Assembly: GCA_902362435.1 (NCBI GenBank)
Contig: CABIWW010000002.1
Location: 124,001-188,000 of the forward strand
Reading direction: 5' to 3'
DNA from: Eubacteriaceae bacterium
Lineage (GTDB): Bacteria; Bacillota; Clostridia; Peptostreptococcales; Anaerovoracaceae
Length of the DNA: 64,000 nt
Shown piece by piece: positions 8,773 to 16,566 of this stretch (positions are counted from its first letter, which is position 1; every line of letters begins with the position of its first letter). Both the position numbers and the translations under genes were made by a program. The notes beneath the pieces were generated by a model, which had not been told where the DNA came from, ran no database searches, and was given only the letters and a program-made list of their open reading frames with translations.

Positions 8773-8801
8773 TTCATGCCCGGCGGTTCTTGTGATATAC
8801 T
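8773..8801 (+). promoter_or_regulatory. possible promoter of yitT
   Basis: TTCATG (8773-8778) and TATACT (8796-8801) are 17 bases apart and sit immediately before the triple 26-bp repeat. The -35 match is weak. Confidence 0.4.
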
Positions 8802-8806
8802 GTCTA

Positions 8807-8884
8807 TGTTCATCGGTCTCGGGATCGATCACTGTTCATCGGTCTCAGGGCTAATCACTGTCAATCGGTTTCAGAATCGGTCGG
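8807..8884 (+). repeat. three imperfect 26-bp direct repeats before yitT
   Basis: Units 8807-8832, 8833-8858 and 8859-8884 abut head to tail. Each begins TGT and contains an ATCGGTYTC core; the third is the most diverged. They end 41 bases before the yitT start codon, downstream of the predicted -10, so they would lie in the 5' leader. Confidence 0.75.
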
Positions 8885-8925
8885 CTTTCACATATGATTC
8901 AGCAATACTGCGCAGGAGGCATACA

Positions 8926-9846
8926 ATGCATTCAGATCATGCAAAGAAGTCAAAGGATATCAGTAAAACCAGTGGCAAGGCGCTTTCAGAATTCAGCTTT
9001 AAACGTGAATTGAAAATTCTGGCCTTCGGGCTTGTGGGATCGCTTATCATGGCCATAAACATCAAGAGCTTCGTACACACAGGCGGCCTTTATCCCGGCG
9101 GATTCAACGGAGTGACGCTCCTGATACAGACAATATGTCAGCGATTCTTCGGAATATCACTGCCGTTTTCGCCTATCAGTCTGATCCTCAATGCCATACC
9201 TGCGATATTCAGCTTTAGATTTATCGGCAAGAGATTCACGATAAACACCGCACTCATAATCGTTGCGACTAGTATATTCACAGATATCGTCCCGGCAATA
9301 CCGATCACTCAGGATATCCTGCTGATCAGCGTATTCGGAGGGCTGATCAACGGAGCTGCTATCAGCCTCTGTCTGATCGGCGGCACTTCTACAGGCGGCA
9401 CGGATTTCATAGCCGTATATTTTCTTGAGAAAAGAAATAATGATGTCTGGAATTACATACTGATGGGTAATGCTGCGGTGCTCATCATTGCCGGTCTTCT
9501 TTTCGGCTGGGACAAAGCGCTTTATTCTATCATCTTCCAGTTCACCTCGACCGAGACGATACGCCTGCTCTATCAGGCACACAACAAGGTAACGCTTTTC
9601 ATTGTCACAGATTTCCCGAAAGAACTGTACCAGGCGATACTCGACGCCACACATCACAGTGTGACCGAGATACCTGCAACCGGAATGTATTCGCATGAAG
9701 ATCGCGCCATGCTGTACTGTGTCGTTTCCAGCACAGAGGCGAAGATCGTTACTGAACGCGTACTTGCAAAAGACCCGAAGGCATTCATCAATGTAGTAAA
9801 AACTGAAATGTTCATGGGGCGGTTTCATATGCCTGACAGATACTGA
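8926..9846 (+). CDS. YitT family membrane protein (DUF161 + DUF2179)
   Basis: 306 aa. About five or six membrane helices (residues about 28-205) with the family's GGLYPGGFNG and GGTSTGGTDF glycine motifs form the YitT_membrane part. The soluble C-terminal DUF2179 domain (about 225-300) ends in KTEMFMGRFHMPDRY. The family is widespread in Bacillota; substrate and role are not firmly known. The open frame extends to 8494, but the ATG at 8926 has CAGGAGG 6 bases upstream and the extension resembles no protein. Monocistronic, with repeat-rich leader and a strong terminator. Confidence 0.9.
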   Translation: MHSDHAKKSKDISKTSGKALSEFSFKRELKILAFGLVGSLIMAINIKSFVHTGGLYPGGFNGVTLLIQTICQRFFGISLPFSPISLILNAIPAIFSFRFIGKRFTINTALIIVATSIFTDIVPAIPITQDILLISVFGGLINGAAISLCLIGGTSTGGTDFIAVYFLEKRNNDVWNYILMGNAAVLIIAGLLFGWDKALYSIIFQFTSTETIRLLYQAHNKVTLFIVTDFPKELYQAILDATHHSVTEIPATGMYSHEDRAMLYCVVSSTEAKIVTERVLAKDPKAFINVVKTEMFMGRFHMPDRY

Positions 9847-9989
9847 TCGCCGATCATTATGCAAAGGCGCAGTCATTCGGCAATGCCAGTGATCGACTCG
9901 CAGGCAAGGGCTCCATATCTGCGATCACACACATAGATTTCAAACATCGAAATGCGCTCGGCGAATGGGTGATTTCTGCACCGGAATAC

Positions 9990-10042
9990 AAAAACGCTGT
10001 CTCGCAGCGCCTTGATGAGGGCGATGCGATACAGCGTTTTTT
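9990..10042. terminator. bidirectional terminator between yitT and the amino acid ABC operon
   Basis: AAAACGCTGT (9991-10000) pairs with ACAGCGTTTT (10031-10040). An inner CTCGCA/TGCGAT stem extends the hairpin, and T-runs follow on both strands. It suits two convergent transcripts. Confidence 0.8.
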
Positions 10043-10091
10043 CATTGCATATGAAACAAAATTCCGATGTTCCATGCACATCATATTTTAT

Positions 10092-10814
10092 TTAGAGAAC
10101 CTTGCTCAGGAAGTTTTTCGTTCTTTCGTTTTTAGGAGCTCCGAACAGTTCTTCCGGAGTACCCTGCTCCATCACGACTCCCTGATCTATGAAAAGCACC
10201 CGGTCTGCGACCTCACGTGCGAAGCCCATCTCATGAGTAACAATCACCATCGTCATACCTTCTTCAGCAAGCCTTTTCATAACATTGAGTACTTCGCCGA
10301 CCATTTCGGGATCGAGCGCAGACGTCGGTTCGTCAAACAGCATCACTTCAGGCTCCATCGCCAGTGCTCTCGCTATCGCGACTCTCTGCTTCTGGCCGCC
10401 TGACAACGACGCCGGAAAAGATGCAGCCTTATCTGAAAGACCAACTGTTTCAAGGATCTTCAGAGCACTTTCCTCTGCCTCAGCCCTGTTCTTTCCTTTT
10501 ACCTTTACAGGCGCTAAAGTAACATTGTCGAGCACTGTCATATGCGGGAACAGATTGAAATTCTGGAACACCATTCCGAGTCTTTCTCTGATCTTGTCTA
10601 TATCGACTCCAGGAGCATTGATCCTTTCACCATCGAGATAGACCTCACCGCCTGTAGGCTCCTCAAGAAGATTGAGGCACCTTAAAAAGGTACTCTTTCC
10701 GGAACCCGACGGACCTATGACACAGACAACTTCCTGCTCTTCTATTTTTTCACTTATACCCCGGAGGACATCCAGCTTTCCGAAAGATTTTTTCAGATCT
10801 TTAACTTCTATCAC
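10092..10814 (-). CDS. polar amino acid ABC transporter ATP-binding protein (GlnQ/ArtP type)
   Basis: 240 aa cytosolic ATPase energising amino acid import. Walker [10 protein letters not shown] at 34-42, signature LSGGQKQR at 137-144, Walker B VMLFDE at 157-162 and the H-loop His in IVTHEMGF. Length is typical of the PAAT family. Its start overlaps the permease 3' end by 14 bases, so the two are translated together. Last gene of the binding protein - permease - ATPase operon. Confidence 0.95.
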   Translation of the reverse strand: MIEVKDLKKSFGKLDVLRGISEKIEEQEVVCVIGPSGSGKSTFLRCLNLLEEPTGGEVYLDGERINAPGVDIDKIRERLGMVFQNFNLFPHMTVLDNVTLAPVKVKGKNRAEAEESALKILETVGLSDKAASFPASLSGGQKQRVAIARALAMEPEVMLFDEPTSALDPEMVGEVLNVMKRLAEEGMTMVIVTHEMGFAREVADRVLFIDQGVVMEQGTPEELFGAPKNERTKNFLSKVL

Positions 10815-11475
10815 TCTGAGCCATCCTCCTTTCTATATACGCAACCAGTCTGGACAGCGTAAGAGTCATCACGAGATAAACTATAGCAACACCTATATAT
10901 GCCTGGAACGACAGGAACGAAGATGAAGCCCACAGCGTACCGCGCCTTGTGATCTCGACAATACCTGCTACGGAAAGTATCGACGTCTCCTTGATGAGAG
11001 TAACGAATTCGTTTCCGAGCGCAGGAACGATGATCTTGAATGCCTGCGGAACTATTATGTATCTCATGGTCTGTCCGCTGCTGAGTCCAAGTGACCTTGC
11101 AGCTTCCGTCTGCCCTTTGTCTATTGCCTGAAGACCGCTTCGTATTATCTCTGCCATATATGCAGAGCTGTTGATGCCGCATGCGATAAATCCGACTATT
11201 ATCATGTGTTCCCAGTTGAACTGGAGACCAAATGCGGATTTGAGAAGCTGAGGGACACCATATGCCAGTATCAGCACCTGAACCAGCAGAGGAGTTCCTC
11301 TGAGTATGTCCACATATACCGTAGCGATCGCTCTGAGTATCTTGTATTTTGATCGTTTGGCTATAGCAACAAAAAGACCTATGATCATGCCCCCGGTAAC
11401 CGCAACGAGTGAGATTATCAGCGTAACAGGGATACCTCTTGATGCTACAACTATACCTTGTAAATATTCCGCCAA
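10801..11475 (-). CDS. polar amino acid ABC transporter permease (HisM/GlnP family)
   Basis: 224 aa with about five membrane helices. The EAA motif that docks with the ATPase is seen as [19 protein letters not shown] (about 138-156). The N-terminal [19 protein letters not shown] pattern is typical. It follows the binding-protein gene after about 100 bases carrying a hairpin, and overlaps the ATPase gene. Only one permease gene is present, so it probably works as a homodimer. Substrate class: polar amino acids; exact ligand unknown. Confidence 0.93.
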   Translation of the reverse strand: MAEYLQGIVVASRGIPVTLIISLVAVTGGMIIGLFVAIAKRSKYKILRAIATVYVDILRGTPLLVQVLILAYGVPQLLKSAFGLQFNWEHMIIVGFIACGINSSAYMAEIIRSGLQAIDKGQTEAARSLGLSSGQTMRYIIVPQAFKIIVPALGNEFVTLIKETSILSVAGIVEITRRGTLWASSSFLSFQAYIGVAIVYLVMTLTLSRLVAYIERRMAQSDRS

Positions 11476-11504
11476 ACCGCTTCCTCCTTAAAAGCCAAAA
11501 AGCC

Positions 11505-11534
11505 GACCTCCGGCTGCAGATACAGCCAGAGGTC
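11505..11534 (-). terminator. intercistronic hairpin between binding protein and permease
   Basis: GACCTC (11505-11510) with GGCTG pairs with CAGCC and GAGGTC (ending 11534), with no proper T-run. Such hairpins in ABC operons usually stabilise upstream mRNA or partly terminate, raising binding protein over membrane parts. Confidence 0.6.
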
Positions 11535-11576
11535 AACCAATTATCTGCTTTATTATTCTAAAACCTACAGTTCTGA

Positions 11577-12353
11577 CTATTTATTGAACCATTCATCAAC
11601 CAGCTTGTCGAATGTTCCGTCTTCCTTGATGTTCTTGAGACCGTCGTTGATCTTCTTGAGAAGCTCATCGTTGCCCTTCTGAACTGCGAATCCGTAGCTT
11701 TCTGCATTGAGAGCATCGCCTACCATCTTGATCTTGTCAGGCTGCTTCTTCATGTAAGCTTCTGTTACAGGCTTGTCATTGATAACTGCAGAAACGTCTC
11801 CGTTGATCAGCTGCATCATTACTGTATCAAGACCGTCCAGGATAACTGCTTCCTTGATCTTGCCCTCTTCCTTCAGTTCCTTTACCTTCTCTGCACCTGT
11901 AGTTCCTGTCTGTGCAGCAACCTTCATATCAGGAGTCAGATCATCGATGCTCGTTATCGAATCATTGTCAACTGTAACTGCCACGAAAAGCTGTGAATCA
12001 TAGTATGAATCACTGAAATCTACTTCTTTCTGTCTTTCAGGGTCATCCTTGTTCATTCCTGCCGCTACGATATCTATGTTTCCTGCCTTGAGTGCAGGGA
12101 TAAGTCCGTCAAATGACAGATTCTCGAATTTAACTTCGAATCCCTGATCTTCACCGATAGCCTTGATCAGATCCATGTCAAGACCTACGATGTTCTGATT
12201 GTCATCTGTAGTGTCAAACGGAGGGAATGTAGGTTCTGTTCCGACTTTGTACACTACGGTATCTCCGCTTCCGCTGTCATCGCTGCCGCCGCATGCCGAC
12301 AGAGAGAAAACGAGAAGCATAGCCAATAAGACTGCTATTACACTTTTTTTCAT
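11577..12353 (-). CDS. amino acid ABC transporter substrate-binding lipoprotein (SBP family 3)
   Basis: 258 aa. The signal peptide MKKSVIAVLLAMLLVFSLSA ends in a clear lipobox with acylated Cys at residue 21, followed by a Gly/Ser/Asp linker. The SBP_bac_3 fold starts at VYKVGTEPTFPPFDT, the family's ligand-lobe motif, and contains FDGLIPALKAGNIDIVAAGM. It captures a polar amino acid outside the membrane for the adjacent permease and ATPase. AAGGAG precedes the start, and a good promoter lies upstream. Confidence 0.94.
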   Translation of the reverse strand: MKKSVIAVLLAMLLVFSLSACGGSDDSGSGDTVVYKVGTEPTFPPFDTTDDNQNIVGLDMDLIKAIGEDQGFEVKFENLSFDGLIPALKAGNIDIVAAGMNKDDPERQKEVDFSDSYYDSQLFVAVTVDNDSITSIDDLTPDMKVAAQTGTTGAEKVKELKEEGKIKEAVILDGLDTVMMQLINGDVSAVINDKPVTEAYMKKQPDKIKMVGDALNAESYGFAVQKGNDELLKKINDGLKNIKEDGTFDKLVDEWFNK

Positions 12354-12403
12354 TTTAGTTCTCCTTCTGCATATTTTTATTATTATGTGTGATTTCTTTT
12401 ATA

Positions 12404-12432
12404 ATTATACACACATTGGCAAGAATATTCAA
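12404..12432 (-). promoter_or_regulatory. promoter of the amino acid ABC operon
   Basis: Minus strand TTGAAT (12432-12427) and TATAAT (12409-12404) with 17-base spacing, about 45 bases from the start codon. The 331-base divergent gap 12354-12684 otherwise shows only weak hairpins (for example CAGGCT/AGCCTG near 12470-12493). Confidence 0.65.
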
Positions 12433-12599
12433 GAAGTGAATCAAAATCATTTATATAAATTTGCAGCAGGCTTGAGGGCTGCTTGAATGAGCCTGAATGA
12501 AAGCTTTTACGACTGGTTTATGACTGTCTTTTACGGCTGCCGGCAGATACATACAGATATAGTTTTTTATTCTAAAGGCGAAATATCCTCTGCCATCGC

Positions 12600-12629
12600 T
12601 GTACATCACATATCAAAATGTTGTATAAT
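12600..12629 (+). promoter_or_regulatory. possible promoter of the symporter-amidohydrolase unit
   Basis: TGTACA (12600-12605) and a perfect TATAAT (12624-12629), 18-base spacing. Transcription would begin about 50 bases before the small membrane protein gene. Confidence 0.45.
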
Positions 12630-12684
12630 CGTACTATAGTTATATGTTACACAGTTACTTGATTTACTTGCAAGGAGCCTAACA

Positions 12685-12921
12685 ATGGAAAAAAAGAAAA
12701 AAATGAAAAACTGGGTGATGGTGAGGCCCAGGAAACCTAAGGAATGGGTAGTGCTGGTGCTCATGCTGGCTACCATCCTTCCCACGATCTCACCAATGGT
12801 CAACTTTTTCAACAAACCTGTGATAATACTGGGACTGCCGCTGCTGTTCTGGCTTGCCATAGGAGCACTCGTCGCAGTTATCATCGTTCTCAACATAGCA
12901 TACAGATGGGGGGTCCACTAA
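12685..12921 (+). CDS. small two-helix membrane protein, DUF3311-like symporter partner
   Basis: 78 aa. A basic N-terminus (EKKKKMKNWVMVRPRKPK) leads into two hydrophobic helices (about 20-38 and 46-72), the second starting at ILGLPLLFWLA. This GLP-x-x-FW pattern resembles DUF3311 proteins encoded next to SSS-family symporters; the assignment is by eye. The stop codon directly abuts the ATG of the symporter (TAA ATG), so the two are co-translated, which suggests a small accessory subunit. CAAGGAG precedes the start. Confidence 0.7.
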   Translation: MEKKKKMKNWVMVRPRKPKEWVVLVLMLATILPTISPMVNFFNKPVIILGLPLLFWLAIGALVAVIIVLNIAYRWGVH

Positions 12922-14424
12922 ATGTCAGTCATCACAGCATGGGGACCTTTCGTCATAACCATCCTTTACACTGTAGTCGCATGTATACTCGGCTACAACG
13001 CTAAAGGAAAGCTCGATATGGACAAGGTCGAAAACTGGTCTTCATCCGGAAACACTTTAGGCATAATCGTAATGATCTTTCTTACCGGTGCTGGAAATGT
13101 AAGCTCATATACATTCCTCGGAGCTCCGGGCTGGGGATACAGCAGAGGCGTGGCATGCCTTTACGTTGTCATTTACATGGCATTCATCGTTTATTCATGC
13201 TACCTGATGTCTCCGAGAGTCAACCGTCTGGCTGTAAAAAGCGGCTACAGGACGCAAGCCGAAGGCATCGGCGCCAGATTCGAATCTCCATTCCTCCGCA
13301 TACTCTGCGGTATCGTCGGAGCTTTCGCAGTCATCGGCAACTCGCTGGTGCAGGTCATCGGATCCGGTAATATACTTTATGTAATGAGTCACGGAGCTAT
13401 CCCGCTCTGGCTCGGAGAGCTGATCATAGTTTCGGCTATCGCGTTTTACGTTTATAAAAGCGGCCTGCGCGCTATCGGCTGGACGAACGTTCTTCAGGGC
13501 GTCCTGATGTTCTGTCTGTCGATACTGGTAGGACTGTTCGTGCTTTACACCGCAATGGGCAACTTCAGCATAGGCGACGCGTTCAGAACTCTGCAGGAGG
13601 TATCCCCTCAGCACCTGACACTTCCCGGTGCTATGGACAACTTCCCTCCTGTTTACTGGACGACTTCGATACTCATCAGTATCTTCTCGTTCTGGCCTCA
13701 GTTCTGGGTATGGGCTTCAGGTGCAAAGGACGAGGATACGGCAAGAAGACAGTACCTCTACGTGCCTGTTTTCTATTTCGTGATGATCCCTATGATGATC
13801 GTAGGTCTCGTATGTGTATTCGCATTCACTGAGTTCAACGGTGAATCCACCGACCAGGTGGCGCTGCAGTACTGTCTCGACAATCTTCCATGGTGGATCA
13901 CAGGTCTGCTGGGCGCAGGTATACTCGCCGCATCACAGTCATCTGCAGAGCCTCAGTTCCATACGAGTACATTCACGCTGACGCACGACGTTATCGCACC
14001 CGCTGCCAAACTCACTCCGGAAAAAGAAGGAAAGCTCCAGAGGAAGCTTCTTCTCGTCGTGATATTCCTGATCGCTTACCCGCTTTCAGTCACGAATCCG
14101 GGCGAGCTCGTAAACATACTGCTGGTATGCTACGGATTCATCGGACAGCTGTTCCCGTGCATGCTCGGCGTACTGTGCTGGCCGCGTGCAACGAAAGCTG
14201 GCGCTATCGCAGGCCTGGCTTCAGGCGTGCTGGTCGTGGCACTGTTCAATATAGTATGGCCTAATCCGCTTTTCGTGCATGCAGGTATCTGGGGACTTCT
14301 CGTAAATCTGCCGGTGTTCATCATCGTAAGTCTGTTCACAAAGCCGGCTTCAGAGGAAACACTGCGCAAGTTCTTCCCTGACTACATCATGGATCAGCTT
14401 TACGAAGAGGTCGAAGAGGCATAA
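12922..14424 (+). CDS. sodium:solute symporter family protein (SSS)
   Basis: 500 aa with about 13 membrane helices, the SSS (PanF/PutP-like) length. Recognisable segments are GNVSSYTFLGAPGWGYSRG (about 55-73), GSGNILYVMSHGAIP and GILAASQSSAEPQFHTSTF (about 332-350), which carries the family's Ser-rich sodium-site helix. It should import an organic solute with Na+. The neighbours, a small membrane partner and an Amidohydro_3 enzyme, suggest an N-acyl or amide compound as cargo, but that is inference. Confidence 0.88.
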   Translation: MSVITAWGPFVITILYTVVACILGYNAKGKLDMDKVENWSSSGNTLGIIVMIFLTGAGNVSSYTFLGAPGWGYSRGVACLYVVIYMAFIVYSCYLMSPRVNRLAVKSGYRTQAEGIGARFESPFLRILCGIVGAFAVIGNSLVQVIGSGNILYVMSHGAIPLWLGELIIVSAIAFYVYKSGLRAIGWTNVLQGVLMFCLSILVGLFVLYTAMGNFSIGDAFRTLQEVSPQHLTLPGAMDNFPPVYWTTSILISIFSFWPQFWVWASGAKDEDTARRQYLYVPVFYFVMIPMMIVGLVCVFAFTEFNGESTDQVALQYCLDNLPWWITGLLGAGILAASQSSAEPQFHTSTFTLTHDVIAPAAKLTPEKEGKLQRKLLLVVIFLIAYPLSVTNPGELVNILLVCYGFIGQLFPCMLGVLCWPRATKAGAIAGLASGVLVVALFNIVWPNPLFVHAGIWGLLVNLPVFIIVSLFTKPASEETLRKFFPDYIMDQLYEEVEEA

Positions 14425-14507
14425 AAATGCAGATCATGGCATCCCGCCGGATCACATGATAAAAGCAACAATATCGAAAGTACCGCAGGAAATCACCTGC
14501 GCTAAAA

Positions 14508-14540
14508 AGCGAGCGGCTCGGCATCACTGCGGGCCGCTTT
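14508..14540 (+). terminator. weak hairpin after the symporter gene
   Basis: GCGGC (14513-14517) pairs with GCCGC (14533-14537), with flanking AAAGC/GCTTT pairing and no long T-run. It may attenuate rather than end the transcript before the amidohydrolase. Confidence 0.35.
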
Positions 14541-14593
14541 AAAACTAACAACTGACATATGATTTTCTGACTGGCAAAAGGAGGTATGATACC

Positions 14594-16222
14594 ATGAACA
14601 AATCACTTTCAATGTATGCCGACATGATTTTCAAACACGGCGTCGTCGTGACTGTGGATAAGGAAAATTCCATATGCGAAGCCGTTGCTGTAAAGGGCAA
14701 CAAGATCGTCTATGTCGGAGACGATGCAGGCGTCGAAATGTGGAAGGGCGAAAACACAAAGGTCATCGATCTTGACGGCCGCGCACTGCTTCCCGGATTC
14801 ATCGATTCGCACATGCACCTGGGAATGACCGGACAGAACGCAGCCGTGATAATCGACTGCAACAGCAATGACGTGACGAGCATCAGGCAGATACAGGAAA
14901 AGATCCGCGAGGCCGCTGCAAAGACGCCAAAAGGCGCATGGATCAAAGCCACCGGATATGAGCAGAGCAAGCTCGCCGAGGGAAGACATCCGACCCGCGA
15001 CGAACTCGATGAGGCAGCTCCCGACAATCCGGTACAGCTGACGAGATGCTGTCTGCACATGGGAGTCTACAACACACTTGCACTCGAAGCAGGTGGTATC
15101 ACCGGACCTGAGATGTTTGCGCCGGGAGAGGTCGTAGTCGACGAAAACGGACGCATGACAGGCCTGCTCAAGGAGACCGCATGCACTTACATGTGGGACA
15201 AAGTCATTTACACGGAAGAAGAATTCATGAAATCCTTTAAAGCCGCAAACGACATACTTCTCAGCTACGGTGTGACAAGTATGCACGACGGCAGCTTTTA
15301 CGGCGAGGAGACTATCGGTCTCTATCAGGAAGCGTGCCGCAGCAGGCTCATCAAGGTGAGAATGTACAACCTGCTCTATCATGCTTACGGCAAGAAGAAG
15401 ACGATCGAATGGGTCAACCGTTTCATTTCGACAGGCATACACGGCGGTCTGGGTGACGATCATTTCAGGCTCGGACATGTCAAGATCCTGATCGACGGCA
15501 GCACCAGTGGACCTTCATGCGCAACTACAGAGCCTTACAGCCACGACCCGAACCTCAAGGGTATTCAGCTTTACACACAGGAGGAAGCCGATGATATCAT
15601 CATAAAGGCTCACAATGCCGGCTTCAACGTTTCGGCACATGCTGTCGGCGACGCCGCCGTAAACGTGATACTGACGTCGATCGAGCGTGCGATGGCCCAG
15701 AACCCGCGTCCTTGCAGACACAGGATCGAGCACTGCGGCATAATCAACGAAGAACTCCTCGCCCGAATCAAAAAAGCCGGCATCGTGCCGATACCGAACC
15801 CCGGGTTCTTCAATGAAAATGCTGAGATCTACGTAAAGTATTACGGCGACAGAGTCAACTACATGTTCCCGCTGAAGTCGTATCTGGACAACGGCATCAT
15901 CGCTGCTCTCGGTTCCGACTCGCCGGTCATCGAAGCTGATCCTATGATCGGTCTTTACGGGGCTATGACGCGCTCTGACAAGTGCAGCGGTACCGTTGCT
16001 GGTCAGGGCCAGTGCATCGGCATCATGGATGCGATCAGGATGTACACATACAATGGCGCCTATGCTTCTCTCGAGGAAGATATAAAGGGCAGCATCGAGC
16101 CGGGCAAGCTCGCTGATCTCGTCGTACTGTCCGAGAACATACTCGAAACTCCTGTCGAAAAGATCAAGTCGGTAAAGGCCGATATGACAGTTATCGATGG
16201 TGAGATCGTATATGAGCGATAA
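14594..16222 (+). CDS. Amidohydro_3 family metal-dependent hydrolase (YtcJ-like)
   Basis: 542 aa TIM-barrel amidohydrolase, probably cytosolic. Metal-site motifs in order: DSHMHLG (HxH, about 73-79), a Lys in VKILIDGSTSG (about 297-307), His in HAVGDAAV, His in RIEHCG and the C-terminal Asp in GSDSPV. The composite urease-like flanking beta domain is formed by both ends (DMIFKHGVVVTVD at the start, LADLVVLSENILETP at the end). Length and motifs match YtcJ/AidA-type enzymes that cleave amide or N-acyl bonds. GGAGG precedes the ATG. It sits 169 bases behind the symporter, so it probably processes the imported compound. Confidence 0.88.
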   Translation: MNKSLSMYADMIFKHGVVVTVDKENSICEAVAVKGNKIVYVGDDAGVEMWKGENTKVIDLDGRALLPGFIDSHMHLGMTGQNAAVIIDCNSNDVTSIRQIQEKIREAAAKTPKGAWIKATGYEQSKLAEGRHPTRDELDEAAPDNPVQLTRCCLHMGVYNTLALEAGGITGPEMFAPGEVVVDENGRMTGLLKETACTYMWDKVIYTEEEFMKSFKAANDILLSYGVTSMHDGSFYGEETIGLYQEACRSRLIKVRMYNLLYHAYGKKKTIEWVNRFISTGIHGGLGDDHFRLGHVKILIDGSTSGPSCATTEPYSHDPNLKGIQLYTQEEADDIIIKAHNAGFNVSAHAVGDAAVNVILTSIERAMAQNPRPCRHRIEHCGIINEELLARIKKAGIVPIPNPGFFNENAEIYVKYYGDRVNYMFPLKSYLDNGIIAALGSDSPVIEADPMIGLYGAMTRSDKCSGTVAGQGQCIGIMDAIRMYTYNGAYASLEEDIKGSIEPGKLADLVVLSENILETPVEKIKSVKADMTVIDGEIVYER

Positions 16223-16274
16223 GCAGAATGTAATGGAAAATCGCACGCTACGGTTTTGCAGCAAATCTCAATGA

Positions 16275-16418
16275 CCCATGTGTGTGCATATTTTGCACAA
16301 CTGCCAAACAGCGCACACATGCAGGCTCTGCATCAAAATTCAAAACAATGCACACGTGCAGGCTTTGCACTAAAACTAAAACAACGCTCACGGGCAGGCT
16401 TTGTATAAAATGCCAGCG
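16275..16418 (+). repeat. four degenerate ~36-bp direct repeats
   Basis: Units at about 16275-16313, 16314-16350, 16351-16386 and 16387-16418, each of the form CACAcgTGCAGGCTttGCA followed by an A-rich tail ending AACG or AGCG. Units 2 and 3 are the closest. They fill the convergent gap after the amidohydrolase; no gene is visible. Confidence 0.65.
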
Positions 16419-16448
16419 GGCATGCACGTGCATGATCTACAAAAAACA

Positions 16449-16494
16449 ACGGAGATACCGTGAGGATCATTTCTGATCGGGTATCTCCGTTTTA
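16449..16494. terminator. strong bidirectional terminator between amidohydrolase and lysine transporter
   Basis: ACGGAGATACC (16449-16459) pairs perfectly with GGTATCTCCGT (16480-16490). TTTTATTTTTA follows on the plus strand, and an A-rich run on the other side gives U's on the minus transcript. Confidence 0.9.
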
Positions 16495-16566
16495 TTTTTA
16501 TTGTTGTTCTTATCGATCGGTGAGATCATCGAAATCACTCGAAACAGATCGTTAAAAGCCGATACT

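Noticed and set aside
8584..8832. Minus-strand 82-codon frame in the rubrerythrin-yitT gap
   Set aside because: It crosses element A and the 26-bp repeats, has no SD and no similarity I recognise.
16275..16418. CRISPR array
   Set aside because: Units are degenerate with no constant repeat alternating with unique spacers, and no cas genes exist in the window.
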